Source: a bacterium (GTDB taxonomy: Bacteria; Auribacterota; UBA3054). Taken from it: DNA of 64,000 nt. The stretch's first letter is position 1. Each line of letters begins with the position of its first letter. The notes under the pieces were generated by a model, which saw nothing but the letters and a program-made list of their open reading frames with translations, was not told the DNA's origin and made no database searches. Positions 49,135 through 58,633 of the stretch are shown in pieces. The DNA lies in NCBI GenBank assembly GCA_017557885.1, contig JAFYXV010000009.1, positions 1 to 64,000 on the forward strand, in the 5' to 3' direction. A program made the translations under genes and the position numbers.

Positions 49135-52100
49135 TCATGCTCTCTTTCTCAGGAACGCAAGCGACAAGAGCGCCAGCAGAGCGATGAGGCCAGGCTCGGG
49201 GATCTGAGGTCCGAGTTCGATCCTCAGTTTCGAGATCTCGACTCTGTCGTTGTCCTTGGAGCCGTAGATCCTGAATTTATTTATCGTATCGACCGGCGAG
49301 AGAGCCTCTCCGGTCATCTCTTCATTTATGAAAGAGGTCTTCCCGGCGAACGTCACTTCCCTCAGGTATTTTTTATCCGCTCCGATGCTGGAGATGACGT
49401 TGAGGTCGATAAATTCCCCGCACTCACCCTTCCAGGTTATGAGGCCCGGCCTTGAAGCGAAATCGGACATTGAAAGCCTCACTTGCCCGTTATCCACTCT
49501 CAGAGCGCTCTGGCACTGACGGCTCTCGGCGTCCTGGGTAAGATAGAAGAGCCCTTTCTGCGTCGAGGAGAGTTTCAATTCGGCGGTCATATAGAGATCA
49601 AGAGAATCGCTCACTCCGGAGGGAGACTGCAGGCTGCAGAACGCTCCGATATCGTCCTGGGCAACGCCTTCTCCGGAGCCGCTGGTGAAGACAAGGCGCT
49701 TCGCGTTCGTGTAAGGCAGATCAAGCGTCGCCTCGTCCTCCACGGTCGCCACGAGGTCAACGCAGACGTCGTCCAGGCAAAGCGCGCCGCTTCCCCACTG
49801 GAAGAACCTTACGGCCGTAAAGACGTCACCGGGCTGTTCCTGGCTGCAAAGGGCGCGGCAGTTTTCTGTTTGCCCGTTGATGCTCACCTGCCTGAGGACG
49901 TGCCTGTACTTGCCGTCGCTGTCCGTTATGTGGGCGGCGTCGTAGATAAGCTCAAGGTCGGCCCAGGCGCCGGGAGCGATGGACCCGCTGGAATGGAATT
50001 CAGTGTGAGTCTCGTCGGAGGCCTGACTGTTCACATGATATGCCCCGTTTTCGTAGGTAAGCTGGTTTTCCACGATGGAGGGATCCCAGAGACCGATGTT
50101 TTTCGAAATATCGCCTTCGGGGCAGACGCGGCAGCGGATCCTGATGTAGCGGCCGGCGTAGCTTCTGCACCAGCCCTCGTCAAATTCCGGCAAGCCCAGA
50201 TGCACGCCCCACAAGCCGTCGGTGTTGCCCAGCCTCAGGTAGCGGCTGCCTTCGCTGTCTTCCTTGATGACGGCGTTGCCGTTGACTTTGTTTTCGCCGT
50301 AGGCAGCATACCAGCCGCCTTTGCCGATCATGTCAGTTCCGTTGTTATAAGTTTCAAAGTTTTCGTTGACCAAACGTTTGAAGACGAACTTGTCGCCCTC
50401 GTTCTCCGCCACTTCCAGCTTGTTGCCGGAGGAGAGACTCCAGTTGACGTCGCAGATCGGTCCGGTCGGCTCGTCGCTGCCGAATTCGTAAAGCACCCAC
50501 CCTTCCTTCTTGCTGCCGCAGGGGCAGCCGAAGCGCAGGTATTTTTCCTCGCCGTTCAGCCTGACCCAGAGAACGCCGGTGGCGTATTTTTTCTCGTTGA
50601 TGTCGCCGTTGTATGTCACGGTGACCTTCGCCGTATCGTTCAGGACGCCCTTGTTGCTGGAAAGGCTGAAGTCGCCTTCCGCGATCCCGACGCTGAAGGG
50701 AAGCCCCTCGCAGCCGAATTCGTTTTTAAGATTGAGATTGCTGCTGTATTTTCCTTTCTTGAAGGGCGCCATCGAGGCCGTCCATCTCGGGATGTCGTAA
50801 TTTACGCTGACTCTGATGTCGTCGAAGTCCGAGCCGCCGCTGGTAGAGTCTCTGAGCACAAGGCTCTGCACCAGAGGATAAGAGGATCTGATCGGCACGC
50901 CCAGATCCTTTATATCTCCGTTGACGGACATCCAGACCAGAACTTTATGCTTCACGTCGATGCGCCAGGCCCAGGTCTGCCAGCCGCTTTCGACTTTTCC
51001 CCAGGAATAGTATCCGCCGGAATAACTGATGCTGACGGTGCCGTCCCTGTCCGTGTGGATGTAGAACATGTTCTCGTCGAAACTGGAGTTGGTCAGATAG
51101 AGCCCGCCGAAACCGGGGCGGATGCGCACAGAGACGTCGATGTAATGTTCGTTGGTGTCTTCGTCGCCGACCCAGACCGGGAAAAACATTCCGTTCCAGT
51201 AGCCGTCGTAAGCGTGCATGTAATAGTTCCCGTTCTCCTCTTTAATTTCGCCGTCGCCGCCCATGGAATACATTCCCATCTGTCCGTCGGCGTCGCCGAG
51301 ATGGTAGCCTTCCTCGGCTTCGAAGCCGCAGTATTTCTCCTTGACGAGGTCCTGCACCGGGCGAACGGTAATGCTTCTCTCGTTGCCGTAAATGTCGAAG
51401 ACATCCACGCTGGCATATGAGGTCTTGCTCTTGCCGCAGATATTCATGATATCGTCCACGTTCAGGATGATCTCTTTGACGCTGCCGTCAAGATTCTGCG
51501 GGAAGCACCAGTCCGTCAGGATCCAGTCCTGCCAGTTGGGCCAGAAACCGTACCAGGCGATGCCGTTCTCCGAGGAGATCTTAAGCTGCTTGGTGTTGAT
51601 CATCTTCAGCTTGATATCATTGGGAGGCAACTCCCCTTTCTGCTCCCTGAAGAAGGGCGAAGTCAAAAGGCGGTGCATCTCGTTGATGCTCCAGGAGGAC
51701 TCCTCATTGGCGTTGAAATAATACGGCGTGGAGCGGTTGGCGTTGGGAGGCTCCACCACCGTGTAGTTGCGGTTCATGACAGCGTAGGCGCGGGCCATGA
51801 CGCCGTAGTACATGTTGCCTTCGATGTGCGGAAGCCCGAAGCCGTGGCCCGCCTCGTGCAGCCAGGCGCCCAAAGTCGTGGCGGCCTGGCCAAAGCTGAC
51901 TTTTCTGCCTTCCGAGTCGTCCATGGAAGGCTTGGTGGGATAAGTGTCGCTGAAGGCCGCGACCACGTTCTGCAGACTGTCGGGCCAGCAATAAAGACCG
52001 GTCGATCCGAACATGCCGAGAAGGCCGCCGCCCAGAGCCGCGCTGCCGATTACTTTTCCGTTCACCATCATGTCGGTGTTGGCAATGCCGATGATCTTGC

Positions 52101-52776
52101 GTTTGCCGCCGCCCCTGTCAGAGCCCAGCAGATCAACGAAGTGGTCGTAGATCAATCCGCCGTCGAACTCTCCGTCCACCGTGCAGCGCTCTATAAGTTC
52201 CGCCCTGGTGTACTGGCTGGTGACGACCTGGATATGCACGTTGTTGCCCTCCATGGCGAGGTTGAAGGTCCTGTGTCCGTAGCCCAGCCTGTAGGCGCTA
52301 TCGGCGGTATAGCTCTGGTTGATAAGAACGGAGGTGTTCAGTTTCTTCTTCCAGAGGTCGGGATCCGAAAACTGCGGGTCCTCGGATTCCGGAAGGTTGG
52401 AGACGTAATGCGTGTCGGCGTTCTTGTCCACCATGATATAGACGTAAGTAAGATACTCCGTATCCGCGGGCCGATAAGTCAGCTTTATTCTCTTGCTCTC
52501 GGAGCCGACCGTAACCAAGATAGTGTTCTCGCCTTCCACCAAGTGCGTCAGGACTTTGTAGCGTCCTGACCTGGCCGCTCCCGGCACTTCCTCCCCTGTC
52601 GTCTCGTTCAGCGACTTGCACTCCAGTTCACCGGCGGCGCATTGTCCGCGCAACAGTGGCACGCAGTAGCTGAGGACTTCCCCTTCCTCAAAGTTGTTGA
52701 CAGTGACAGCGGCGGCGCAACTTAGCGCACCGCCCAAACAAGCAAACGCAAAAAGCAAGGCAAGATGTTTTTTCAT
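49135..52776 (-). CDS. PEP-CTERM metzincin-type metalloprotease
   Basis: A 1213-residue exported protein (signal MKKHLALLFAFACLGGALS). It has an N-terminal Ig-like domain, a metzincin domain with HEAGHGFGLPH at about residues 305-315 and Met-turn Y-G-V-M-A-R-A, at least two concanavalin/LamG-like beta domains (F-D-D-I-R-V-S-V-N-Y and later C-L-D-D-V-C-V-D-L), and a C-terminal PEP-CTERM signal I-P-E-P-G-L-I followed by a hydrophobic helix and R-K-R-A. Exosortase processing and surface attachment are expected. It is the first gene of a three-gene operon whose members reach the surface by different routes (PEP-CTERM and lipoproteins). Confidence 0.87.
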   Translation of the reverse strand: MKKHLALLFAFACLGGALSCAAAVTVNNFEEGEVLSYCVPLLRGQCAAGELECKSLNETTGEEVPGAARSGRYKVLTHLVEGENTILVTVGSESKRIKLTYRPADTEYLTYVYIMVDKNADTHYVSNLPESEDPQFSDPDLWKKKLNTSVLINQSYTADSAYRLGYGHRTFNLAMEGNNVHIQVVTSQYTRAELIERCTVDGEFDGGLIYDHFVDLLGSDRGGGKRKIIGIANTDMMVNGKVIGSAALGGGLLGMFGSTGLYCWPDSLQNVVAAFSDTYPTKPSMDDSEGRKVSFGQAATTLGAWLHEAGHGFGLPHIEGNMYYGVMARAYAVMNRNYTVVEPPNANRSTPYYFNANEESSWSINEMHRLLTSPFFREQKGELPPNDIKLKMINTKQLKISSENGIAWYGFWPNWQDWILTDWCFPQNLDGSVKEIILNVDDIMNICGKSKTSYASVDVFDIYGNERSITVRPVQDLVKEKYCGFEAEEGYHLGDADGQMGMYSMGGDGEIKEENGNYYMHAYDGYWNGMFFPVWVGDEDTNEHYIDVSVRIRPGFGGLYLTNSSFDENMFYIHTDRDGTVSISYSGGYYSWGKVESGWQTWAWRIDVKHKVLVWMSVNGDIKDLGVPIRSSYPLVQSLVLRDSTSGGSDFDDIRVSVNYDIPRWTASMAPFKKGKYSSNLNLKNEFGCEGLPFSVGIAEGDFSLSSNKGVLNDTAKVTVTYNGDINEKKYATGVLWVRLNGEEKYLRFGCPCGSKKEGWVLYEFGSDEPTGPICDVNWSLSSGNKLEVAENEGDKFVFKRLVNENFETYNNGTDMIGKGGWYAAYGENKVNGNAVIKEDSEGSRYLRLGNTDGLWGVHLGLPEFDEGWCRSYAGRYIRIRCRVCPEGDISKNIGLWDPSIVENQLTYENGAYHVNSQASDETHTEFHSSGSIAPGAWADLELIYDAAHITDSDGKYRHVLRQVSINGQTENCRALCSQEQPGDVFTAVRFFQWGSGALCLDDVCVDLVATVEDEATLDLPYTNAKRLVFTSGSGEGVAQDDIGAFCSLQSPSGVSDSLDLYMTAELKLSSTQKGLFYLTQDAESRQCQSALRVDNGQVRLSMSDFASRPGLITWKGECGEFIDLNVISSIGADKKYLREVTFAGKTSFINEEMTGEALSPVDTINKFRIYGSKDNDRVEISKLRIELGPQIPEPGLIALLALLSLAFLRKRA

Positions 52777-52900
52777 GGCATTTAGTGATGTTTTTTAGCG
52801 ATTAATAGACTTTTTTTTATTTTAGCAAAAAAAGGGGCGAAAAATATAACATCGAAACTCTTCAGACTAGTCTTCAGATCAAACTCATCTGGGGCCATTA

Positions 52901-52909
52901 TGGTATAAT
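52901..52909 (+). promoter_or_regulatory. Extended -10 promoter placing +1 at the YggS start
   Basis: TGG-TATAAT (52901-52909) ends 7 bases before the ATG at 52917, so the transcript is predicted to be leaderless. There is no -35 and no Shine-Dalgarno sequence. The remainder of the intergenic region 52777-52916 shows no other clear element. Confidence 0.62.
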
Positions 52910-52916
52910 TTCAAAT

Positions 52917-53573
52917 ATGAGTAATATCTCGGTTAATTACAAAAATTTGATCGATGAGATCGGGAATCGCGCCTCCCTTGTCGCCGTAACGAAACTGCAT
53001 GAGGTTCCGGAGATCGAGGAACTTTTAAATTGCGGAGCGCGCTTGGTTGGCGAGAACCGCGTGGAGGAAGTGGAGAGAAAATACGGAGACGGCGCGCTAA
53101 GGAAGCGCTATCCCGGGCTTGAACTCCACTTGATCGGACATTTGCAGAGCAGGAAAGCGAAAAGGGCCGTCGAATTGTGCGACTGCATCGACTCCGTGGA
53201 TTCTCTGGAGCTGGCGGAAAAACTTTCCCGCTGCGCCATCGAAGTTGGCAAGACAATGAGGATCATGCTGGAAGTGAATGTCAGCGGCGAAGAGCAGAAA
53301 TACGGCCTTGATCCGGAAGACGTTTTGTCGGTCGCCAAAGCCGTCGCCAAGTTGCCGAATCTCGAATTGTACGGTTTGATGTGCATGGCGCCTTTCGTTG
53401 AGGACGACGATCTCATCCGGGGCGTTTTTGCCGGACTGAGAAAATTGCGGGACGAAGTTAAAGCAAGCGTCCCAGCCTGCGCCAAACTGAGCATGGGCAT
53501 GAGCCACGACTACAAGTTGGCGCTGATGGAAGGCACTGATTTTTTAAGAATAGGCAGCAGCCTTTTCGCCTGA
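52917..53573 (+). CDS. YggS-family PLP homeostasis protein
   Basis: A 218-residue single-domain fold-type III pyridoxal phosphate protein (PLPBP/YggS family) that buffers PLP and affects amino-acid metabolism. The PLP lysine is in V-A-V-T-K-L near residue 26; the motifs G-E-N-R-V-E-E, H-L-I-G-H-L-Q-S-R-K and L-S-M-G-M-S-H-D-Y are intact. Slightly short at the N-terminus compared with E. coli YggS, consistent with a leaderless start. murA follows after 15 bases. Confidence 0.94.
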   Translation: MSNISVNYKNLIDEIGNRASLVAVTKLHEVPEIEELLNCGARLVGENRVEEVERKYGDGALRKRYPGLELHLIGHLQSRKAKRAVELCDCIDSVDSLELAEKLSRCAIEVGKTMRIMLEVNVSGEEQKYGLDPEDVLSVAKAVAKLPNLELYGLMCMAPFVEDDDLIRGVFAGLRKLRDEVKASVPACAKLSMGMSHDYKLALMEGTDFLRIGSSLFA

Positions 53574-53588
53574 AATAAAGGAAAATTT

Positions 53589-54890
53589 ATGGCAAACGGA
53601 TCATTCATCGTACACGGCTCCAAGCCGCTCTCCGGCACCATCACGGCCAACGGCAACAAGAACGAGGCGCTGCCTGTTCTGGCGGCCTGCCTTCTGACCA
53701 GTGAGACCGTAACCTTGCACAACGTGCCTTTAATAGGCGACATCAAAGTGATGTCCGAACTTTTGGAAGCGCTGGGAGCGAAAATAGAGAAAGATGAAGC
53801 CGACCCCCACACCTGGCGGATAACTTCGGAAAGCATCCTTTCCAGCGACATTCCGGAAAACTACTTCACCAAGATAAGAGCCTCCATCTGTCTGGCCGCT
53901 CCCCTTCTCCATCGCTGCGGAAAGCTTCGCCTGCCGCTGCCCGGCGGCGACCAGATCGGCGCCAGAAGCATCACCACCCATTTGCTGGGCTTGCAAACTT
54001 TGGGCGTCACGATCTATGATGACGAGAAAGGATTGCTGCTAATAAACAGAAGCGGCATGCAGGGACAGGACATGCTATTGGATGAAGCTTCGGTGACCGG
54101 CACGGAAAACCTCATCATGGCGGCGGTATTGGCTTCCGGAGAGACCGTCATCTACAACGCCGCCTGCGAGCCGCATGTCCAGCAGCTTTGCCTTATGCTA
54201 AACAAGATGGGCGCCAAGATCAGCGGGATCGGCAGCAACCGACTTATCATCCAGGGCGTTACGGAACTAAAGGGCTGCGAGCACACCATTGACACCGACT
54301 ACATCGAAGTGGCCAGTTTTGTCGCCCTGGCAGCCGCCACCAAGAACGCCATAACCATAAAGCGAGGCAACTGCGCCGCCATTCCTGTTCTGGCCAAGGC
54401 CTTCGCAAAACTCGGAGTTTTTTTTGAAATTAAAGGCGAAGACATCTTTGTTCCCTCCAAGCAGGATATGGAGATACGTCCCGGCTTCCGCGACATGATA
54501 ACGAAACTTGAGAGCGCCATCTGGCCGGGAGTTCCCGCGGACATATTGAGTTTGCTGCTGACTGTGGCCACCCAGTGCAAAGGCACGGTGTTGATCCATG
54601 AAAAAATGTTTGAATCGAGGTTGTTCTTCATCGACCGCCTTATCAGCATGGGCGCCAGGATAGTTCTGTGCGACCCCCACAGGGCGGTGGTGATAGGGCC
54701 CGCCAAGCTTCGCGGGGAGAAGATCACAAGCCCCGATATCCGCGCCGGCGTCTCATTGCTTATCGCCGCTCTCTGCGCCAAAGGCGAGAGTCGCATCGAC
54801 AACATCTACATGATCGACCGCGGCTATGAAAGGATCGACGAACGACTGAGGTCGCTGGGCGCCGACATCGTTAGAATAGAAGAAGCTTAA
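53589..54890 (+). CDS. murA: UDP-N-acetylglucosamine 1-carboxyvinyltransferase, Asp-type
   Basis: Catalyses the first committed step of peptidoglycan synthesis, moving enolpyruvate from PEP to UDP-GlcNAc. The 433-residue protein keeps the catalytic Lys in NGNKNEALP and Asp in PADILSLL. The active-site loop reads PGGDQIGARS, with Asp121 at the position of the fosfomycin-alkylated Cys115 of E. coli. Asp at this site occurs naturally in Mycobacterium and Chlamydia MurA and gives fosfomycin resistance. The gene lies between yggS and a beta-CASP nuclease, with a ribosome site AAAGGA upstream. Confidence 0.95.
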   Translation: MANGSFIVHGSKPLSGTITANGNKNEALPVLAACLLTSETVTLHNVPLIGDIKVMSELLEALGAKIEKDEADPHTWRITSESILSSDIPENYFTKIRASICLAAPLLHRCGKLRLPLPGGDQIGARSITTHLLGLQTLGVTIYDDEKGLLLINRSGMQGQDMLLDEASVTGTENLIMAAVLASGETVIYNAACEPHVQQLCLMLNKMGAKISGIGSNRLIIQGVTELKGCEHTIDTDYIEVASFVALAAATKNAITIKRGNCAAIPVLAKAFAKLGVFFEIKGEDIFVPSKQDMEIRPGFRDMITKLESAIWPGVPADILSLLLTVATQCKGTVLIHEKMFESRLFFIDRLISMGARIVLCDPHRAVVIGPAKLRGEKITSPDIRAGVSLLIAALCAKGESRIDNIYMIDRGYERIDERLRSLGADIVRIEEA

Positions 54891-54899
54891 GGGGTAAAT

Positions 54900-56309
54900 A
54901 TGCTTATTCAGTTTTTAGGCGGCGCCATGGAAGTCACCGGCACCACTCATGTTCTCAGTACCAGAAAGAGCCGCGTCCTGAGGGACGCGGGGCTTTTCCA
55001 GGGACGCAGGGCGCAAGCCAGGGAAAAGAACGAAATGACCTTCGTCAACATGGAGCCAGTGGACTGCATGGTGCTTTCCCACGCCCATATCGACCACTGC
55101 GGCAACATTCCCCTGCTCGTCAAGAACGGATTCTCCGGTCCAATCTATACTCACGCCGCCACGAAAGACCTCTGCGAACTGATGCTAATGGATTCCGCCC
55201 ACATTCAGGAACTGGACGCGGAATATTTGAGCCGCAAGCTCGATCCCAACGATCCCCTGATCGCTCCTCTCTACAGCGAGGAGGAAGCCGAGGCGTCCTT
55301 GAAATACCTTGTCCCCCACCAGTATCACGAACGCATCCAGCTGACGGAGGACATCGGAGTGACCGCCTATGAAGCCGGACACATTCTTGGCTCGGCATCC
55401 CATATCTTCGACATCAAGGAAGGCAGAAGAAAACTGAAGATCGGCTACGCCCTGGACTTGGGCAGGAAAGGCCTTCCCATCATCAGGGATCCTGAACAGC
55501 TGACGGATATCGACGCCCTGGTCATGGAAGCGACCTACGGCAACCGACGCCACAGGGACATCAATCAGTCCGAGGATCTCCTGGCCGGCGTCATAAACAG
55601 GACCTACCGCAAAGGCGGCAAGATCATAATCCCGGCTTTCGCCTTGGAAAGAGCCCAGGAGATCGTTTACACCCTGATGAAGCTGTACGGTCAGACAGAC
55701 GAAAATGGCAACCATCTTGTTCCGAGTCTTCCCATCTACATCGACAGCCCCTTAGCCTGCGAAGTCTCAAAAGTCTTCGGCAAACACCCGGAGACCTACG
55801 GCGAGGAAACTCTTAAGCTGGCCCAGAGCCGCTCAAAAATGTACATGAGCGAATGCGTCCATCTCATCGGCACCGTAGAGGAATCCAAAGCCCTGAACGA
55901 CGACCCCAGGTCCATGATCATAATTTCCGCTTCCGGAATGTGCGAAAGCGGAAGAATACTGCATCACTTGAAGAACAACGTCGAGGACCCCAGGAACGCC
56001 GTCGTAATCGTAGGCTACCAGGCCGAGAACACCCTGGGCCGCCGCATCGTTGACCGTGCGGAGGAGATCAAGATCTTCGGAAAGATGTACAAGATGAACG
56101 CGGAAAGAGTCGTCCTAAACACCTACAGCGGACACGCGGATCAAAAAGATCTTCTGGAATTCGCCTGCAACGTCGGCGACAGATGCAAGACCTTCGTATT
56201 GGTCCACGGCGAAGAAGAATCCATTATGGATCTGGCGGCAAACATTCAGTCCATGCGCCCTGACGCCCGAGTTCTTACGCCCAACAGATTCGACATCATC
56301 TCAATCTAA
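54900..56309 (+). CDS. MBL-fold beta-CASP RNA nuclease
   Basis: A 469-residue metallo-beta-lactamase superfamily nuclease of the CPSF/Ysh1-like bacterial group. The zinc-binding H-x-H-x-D-H motif is SHAHIDHCGN near residue 62; further motifs are G-H-I-L-G-S-A-S-H, the Asp in I-G-Y-A-L-D-L-G, the beta-CASP motif A (M-E-A-T-Y-G-N-R) and the late S-G-H-A-D-Q and V-H-G-E-E-E. It probably processes or degrades RNA in the cytoplasm. It begins 9 bases after murA. Confidence 0.93.
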   Translation: MLIQFLGGAMEVTGTTHVLSTRKSRVLRDAGLFQGRRAQAREKNEMTFVNMEPVDCMVLSHAHIDHCGNIPLLVKNGFSGPIYTHAATKDLCELMLMDSAHIQELDAEYLSRKLDPNDPLIAPLYSEEEAEASLKYLVPHQYHERIQLTEDIGVTAYEAGHILGSASHIFDIKEGRRKLKIGYALDLGRKGLPIIRDPEQLTDIDALVMEATYGNRRHRDINQSEDLLAGVINRTYRKGGKIIIPAFALERAQEIVYTLMKLYGQTDENGNHLVPSLPIYIDSPLACEVSKVFGKHPETYGEETLKLAQSRSKMYMSECVHLIGTVEESKALNDDPRSMIIISASGMCESGRILHHLKNNVEDPRNAVVIVGYQAENTLGRRIVDRAEEIKIFGKMYKMNAERVVLNTYSGHADQKDLLEFACNVGDRCKTFVLVHGEEESIMDLAANIQSMRPDARVLTPNRFDIISI

Positions 56310-56326
56310 GATATTAAGGAAATATA

Positions 56327-57148
56327 ATGAGCGAAAACTGCACCCACGACTGCTCAAGCTGCCAAGAAAACTGCTCTGAGCGCAAGACTGATCCCAACGA
56401 TTTCAAAGCCCCCGCCAATCCTGGTTCAAACGTTAAGAAAGTCATAGCCGTCATGAGCGGCAAAGGCGGCGTGGGAAAATCTCTCGTAACTAGTCTTCTC
56501 GCGGTAATGGCTCAGAGGCGCGGCGACAAAGCCGCCATCCTTGACGCCGACATAACCGGCCCCTCCATTCCCAGAATGTTCGGCCTGAAAGAAAAGGCCG
56601 AAGCCATAGAGGGCGGCATGCTTCCCGTCGCCTCCAAACTCGGCACCCAGATCATGTCTCTGAACCTCCTGATGGAAAGGGAGACCGATCCTGTCGTCTG
56701 GCGCGGACCCGTCGTGGCCGGCGTTGTAAAACAGTTCTGGTCCGACGTCGTCTGGGGCGACATAGACTGCATGTTCGTGGACATGCCCCCGGGAACCGGC
56801 GACGTTCCTCTGACCGTCTTCCAATCTCTTCCCATTGACGGCATCATCATCGTCACCTCCCCGCAGGAACTCGTCTCCATGATCGTCAGCAAAGCCGTCA
56901 ATATGGCCAAACTGATGAAGATCCCCGTCCTCGGAGTCGTGGAGAACATGAGCTACGCCGTCTGCCCGGACTGCGGCAAGGAATTCCCTATTTTCGGCGA
57001 AAGCAAACTCCCGGAAGTCGCCAAAGAGTGGCAGCTGCCGATCCTCGGCAAGATCCCAATGAACATCAAGCTGGCCGCAGCCTGCGACAAAGGCATGATC
57101 GAGCTCTTCGAAGGCGACTGGCTGGATGCAGCCATGGAAAAGATCTGA
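56327..57148 (+). CDS. apbC: Mrp/NBP35-family iron-sulfur carrier ATPase
   Basis: A 273-residue P-loop ATPase that carries and delivers iron-sulfur clusters. The deviant Walker A is MSGKGGVGKS near residue 44, with D-A-D-I-T-G-P-S and F-V-D-M-P-P-G-T-G-D-V typical of Mrp. The N-terminus has a Cys-rich motif C-x3-C-x2-C-x3-C (residues 5-16), and the C-terminal C-P-D-C pair is present for cluster binding. No DUF59 domain is attached. The stop overlaps the GH125 start by one base (TGATG). Confidence 0.92.
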   Translation: MSENCTHDCSSCQENCSERKTDPNDFKAPANPGSNVKKVIAVMSGKGGVGKSLVTSLLAVMAQRRGDKAAILDADITGPSIPRMFGLKEKAEAIEGGMLPVASKLGTQIMSLNLLMERETDPVVWRGPVVAGVVKQFWSDVVWGDIDCMFVDMPPGTGDVPLTVFQSLPIDGIIIVTSPQELVSMIVSKAVNMAKLMKIPVLGVVENMSYAVCPDCGKEFPIFGESKLPEVAKEWQLPILGKIPMNIKLAAACDKGMIELFEGDWLDAAMEKI

Positions 57149-58533
57149 TGAAAAAATTTCTTCTGGCCCTGCTTTTTTGCGCGCCCCTTCTGGCTTCAGA
57201 AAAAGCTCCCGACTACGCAAAGGACCTGCGCCCCGCTCCCGAGAAGCGCTGCTTTAGAAGCGAGGCCGTGGAGAAACAGATCGTTGACCTCAAAGACAAA
57301 CTTACCGCAATCGATCCGAAACTATATTGGATGTTCGAGAACTGTTTTCCCAACACGCTGGATACAACTGTCCGCTACAGAAGCGTTGAGGGAGACGACG
57401 ACACCTTCGTAATTACCGGCGACATCAACGCCATGTGGCTCAGAGACAGCGCCGCCCAGGTCTGGCCGTATCTTCGTTACGTTGATAAGGACGAGCCTTT
57501 GCGCCATCTCATCCGCGGCGTGATCCGCCGCCAGTTCAATTGCATTCTCACAGATCCTTACGCCAACGCCTTCAATCCCGGACCCATCGGCGGCGAATGG
57601 CAAAGCGACGAGACGGAGATGAAAAAGGAACTGCACGAGCGCAAGTACGAGATCGACTCCCTCTGCTACCCCGTCCGTTTGGCCCACGAATACTGGAAGC
57701 GCACTGGTGACAAAAGCGTCTTCGACGAAAAATGGCTCAAAGTCGTCCGCTCGATCTTGGACGTTTTCCGCGACCAGCAGAACAAAAACGGCTTCAGGAG
57801 CAATTATCATTTCAGGCGCAACACCTCGGCTTATCACGACACCAGAAGCAACGGAGGCTACGGACATCCAGGAAAGGATTGCGGACTCATAGCCAGCGCT
57901 TTCCGTCCTTCGGACGACAGCACCATCTTCCCCTATCTCATCCCCAGCAATTTCTTCGCGATCAGCATCCTCAGGAAAGCCGCGGAAATACTGCGCACTG
58001 TAAACGAAAACGAAGAGCTGGCTAAAGAATGCGAAGATCTTGCAAATGAAGTGGAGACCGCCATAAAGAAATACGCGGTAGTTGAGCATCCCAAATACGG
58101 CAAGATCTACGCCTTCGAAGTGGACGGCTTCGGAAGCCAGCTTCTGATGGACGACTCCAACGCGCCTTCGCTTTTGAGCCTCCCCTATCTCACCGACGTT
58201 AAATTAGACGATCCCGTTTACCAGAACACCAGGAAATTCGTCTGGAGCGAGGCCAACCCCTACTTCTTCCAAGGCTCCGCTGGTGAGGGCATCGGCGGCC
58301 CGCACTGCGGGTTGTATAGGCCCTGGCCCATGAGCATAATAATGAAAGCCCTGACCACCAACGACCGCACAGAAAAGGAGTGGTGCGTAAAGGAGATCTT
58401 GAAGACCGACGGCGGCACAGGCTTCATCCACGAGTCATTCTACAAAGACGACGCCAAAAACTACAGCCGCTCCTGGTTCGCCTGGGCCAACACATTGTTC
58501 GGCGAACTGATCGTCGAAATGTACGCGGAATAA
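57148..58533 (+). CDS. GH125 exo-alpha-1,6-mannosidase
   Basis: A 461-residue exported glycoside hydrolase (signal MKKFLLALLFCAPLLAS) removing terminal alpha-1,6-linked mannose. GH125 hallmarks are T-G-D-I-N-A-M-W-L-R-D-S-A-A-Q-V-W-P-Y near residue 90, the G-G-E-W-Q-S-D-E-T-E-M segment, S-A-F-R-P-S-D-D and the late W-S-E-A-N-P-Y-F-F-Q-G-S-A. The start was put at 57148, where ATG overlaps the upstream stop and gives a signal peptide; the frame runs on upstream over apbC without one. A strong hairpin terminator follows. Confidence 0.92.
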   Translation: MKKFLLALLFCAPLLASEKAPDYAKDLRPAPEKRCFRSEAVEKQIVDLKDKLTAIDPKLYWMFENCFPNTLDTTVRYRSVEGDDDTFVITGDINAMWLRDSAAQVWPYLRYVDKDEPLRHLIRGVIRRQFNCILTDPYANAFNPGPIGGEWQSDETEMKKELHERKYEIDSLCYPVRLAHEYWKRTGDKSVFDEKWLKVVRSILDVFRDQQNKNGFRSNYHFRRNTSAYHDTRSNGGYGHPGKDCGLIASAFRPSDDSTIFPYLIPSNFFAISILRKAAEILRTVNENEELAKECEDLANEVETAIKKYAVVEHPKYGKIYAFEVDGFGSQLLMDDSNAPSLLSLPYLTDVKLDDPVYQNTRKFVWSEANPYFFQGSAGEGIGGPHCGLYRPWPMSIIMKALTTNDRTEKEWCVKEILKTDGGTGFIHESFYKDDAKNYSRSWFAWANTLFGELIVEMYAE

Positions 58534-58600
58534 AAGAAATATTTGATTTAACAAAGATAGAAACTTTATATCAGTAAATTGTCACTAGTTGTTTCCGCGC

Positions 58601-58633
58601 AAATTGTGTCACCACCGGTGACACAATTTATTT
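58601..58633 (+). terminator. Terminator-like hairpin after GH125
   Basis: Perfect 13-bp inverted repeat (58601-58613 and 58617-58629) with a 3-base loop, followed by ATTTT on the plus strand. It overlaps the 3' end of the truncated DUF1016 frame. Confidence 0.75.

Noticed and set aside
49483-51420. 645-codon plus-strand open frame opposite the PEP-CTERM metzincin
   Set aside because: The minus-strand frame has signal peptide, zinc motif and sorting signal; the plus frame is a mirror of its codon bias and shows no domain.
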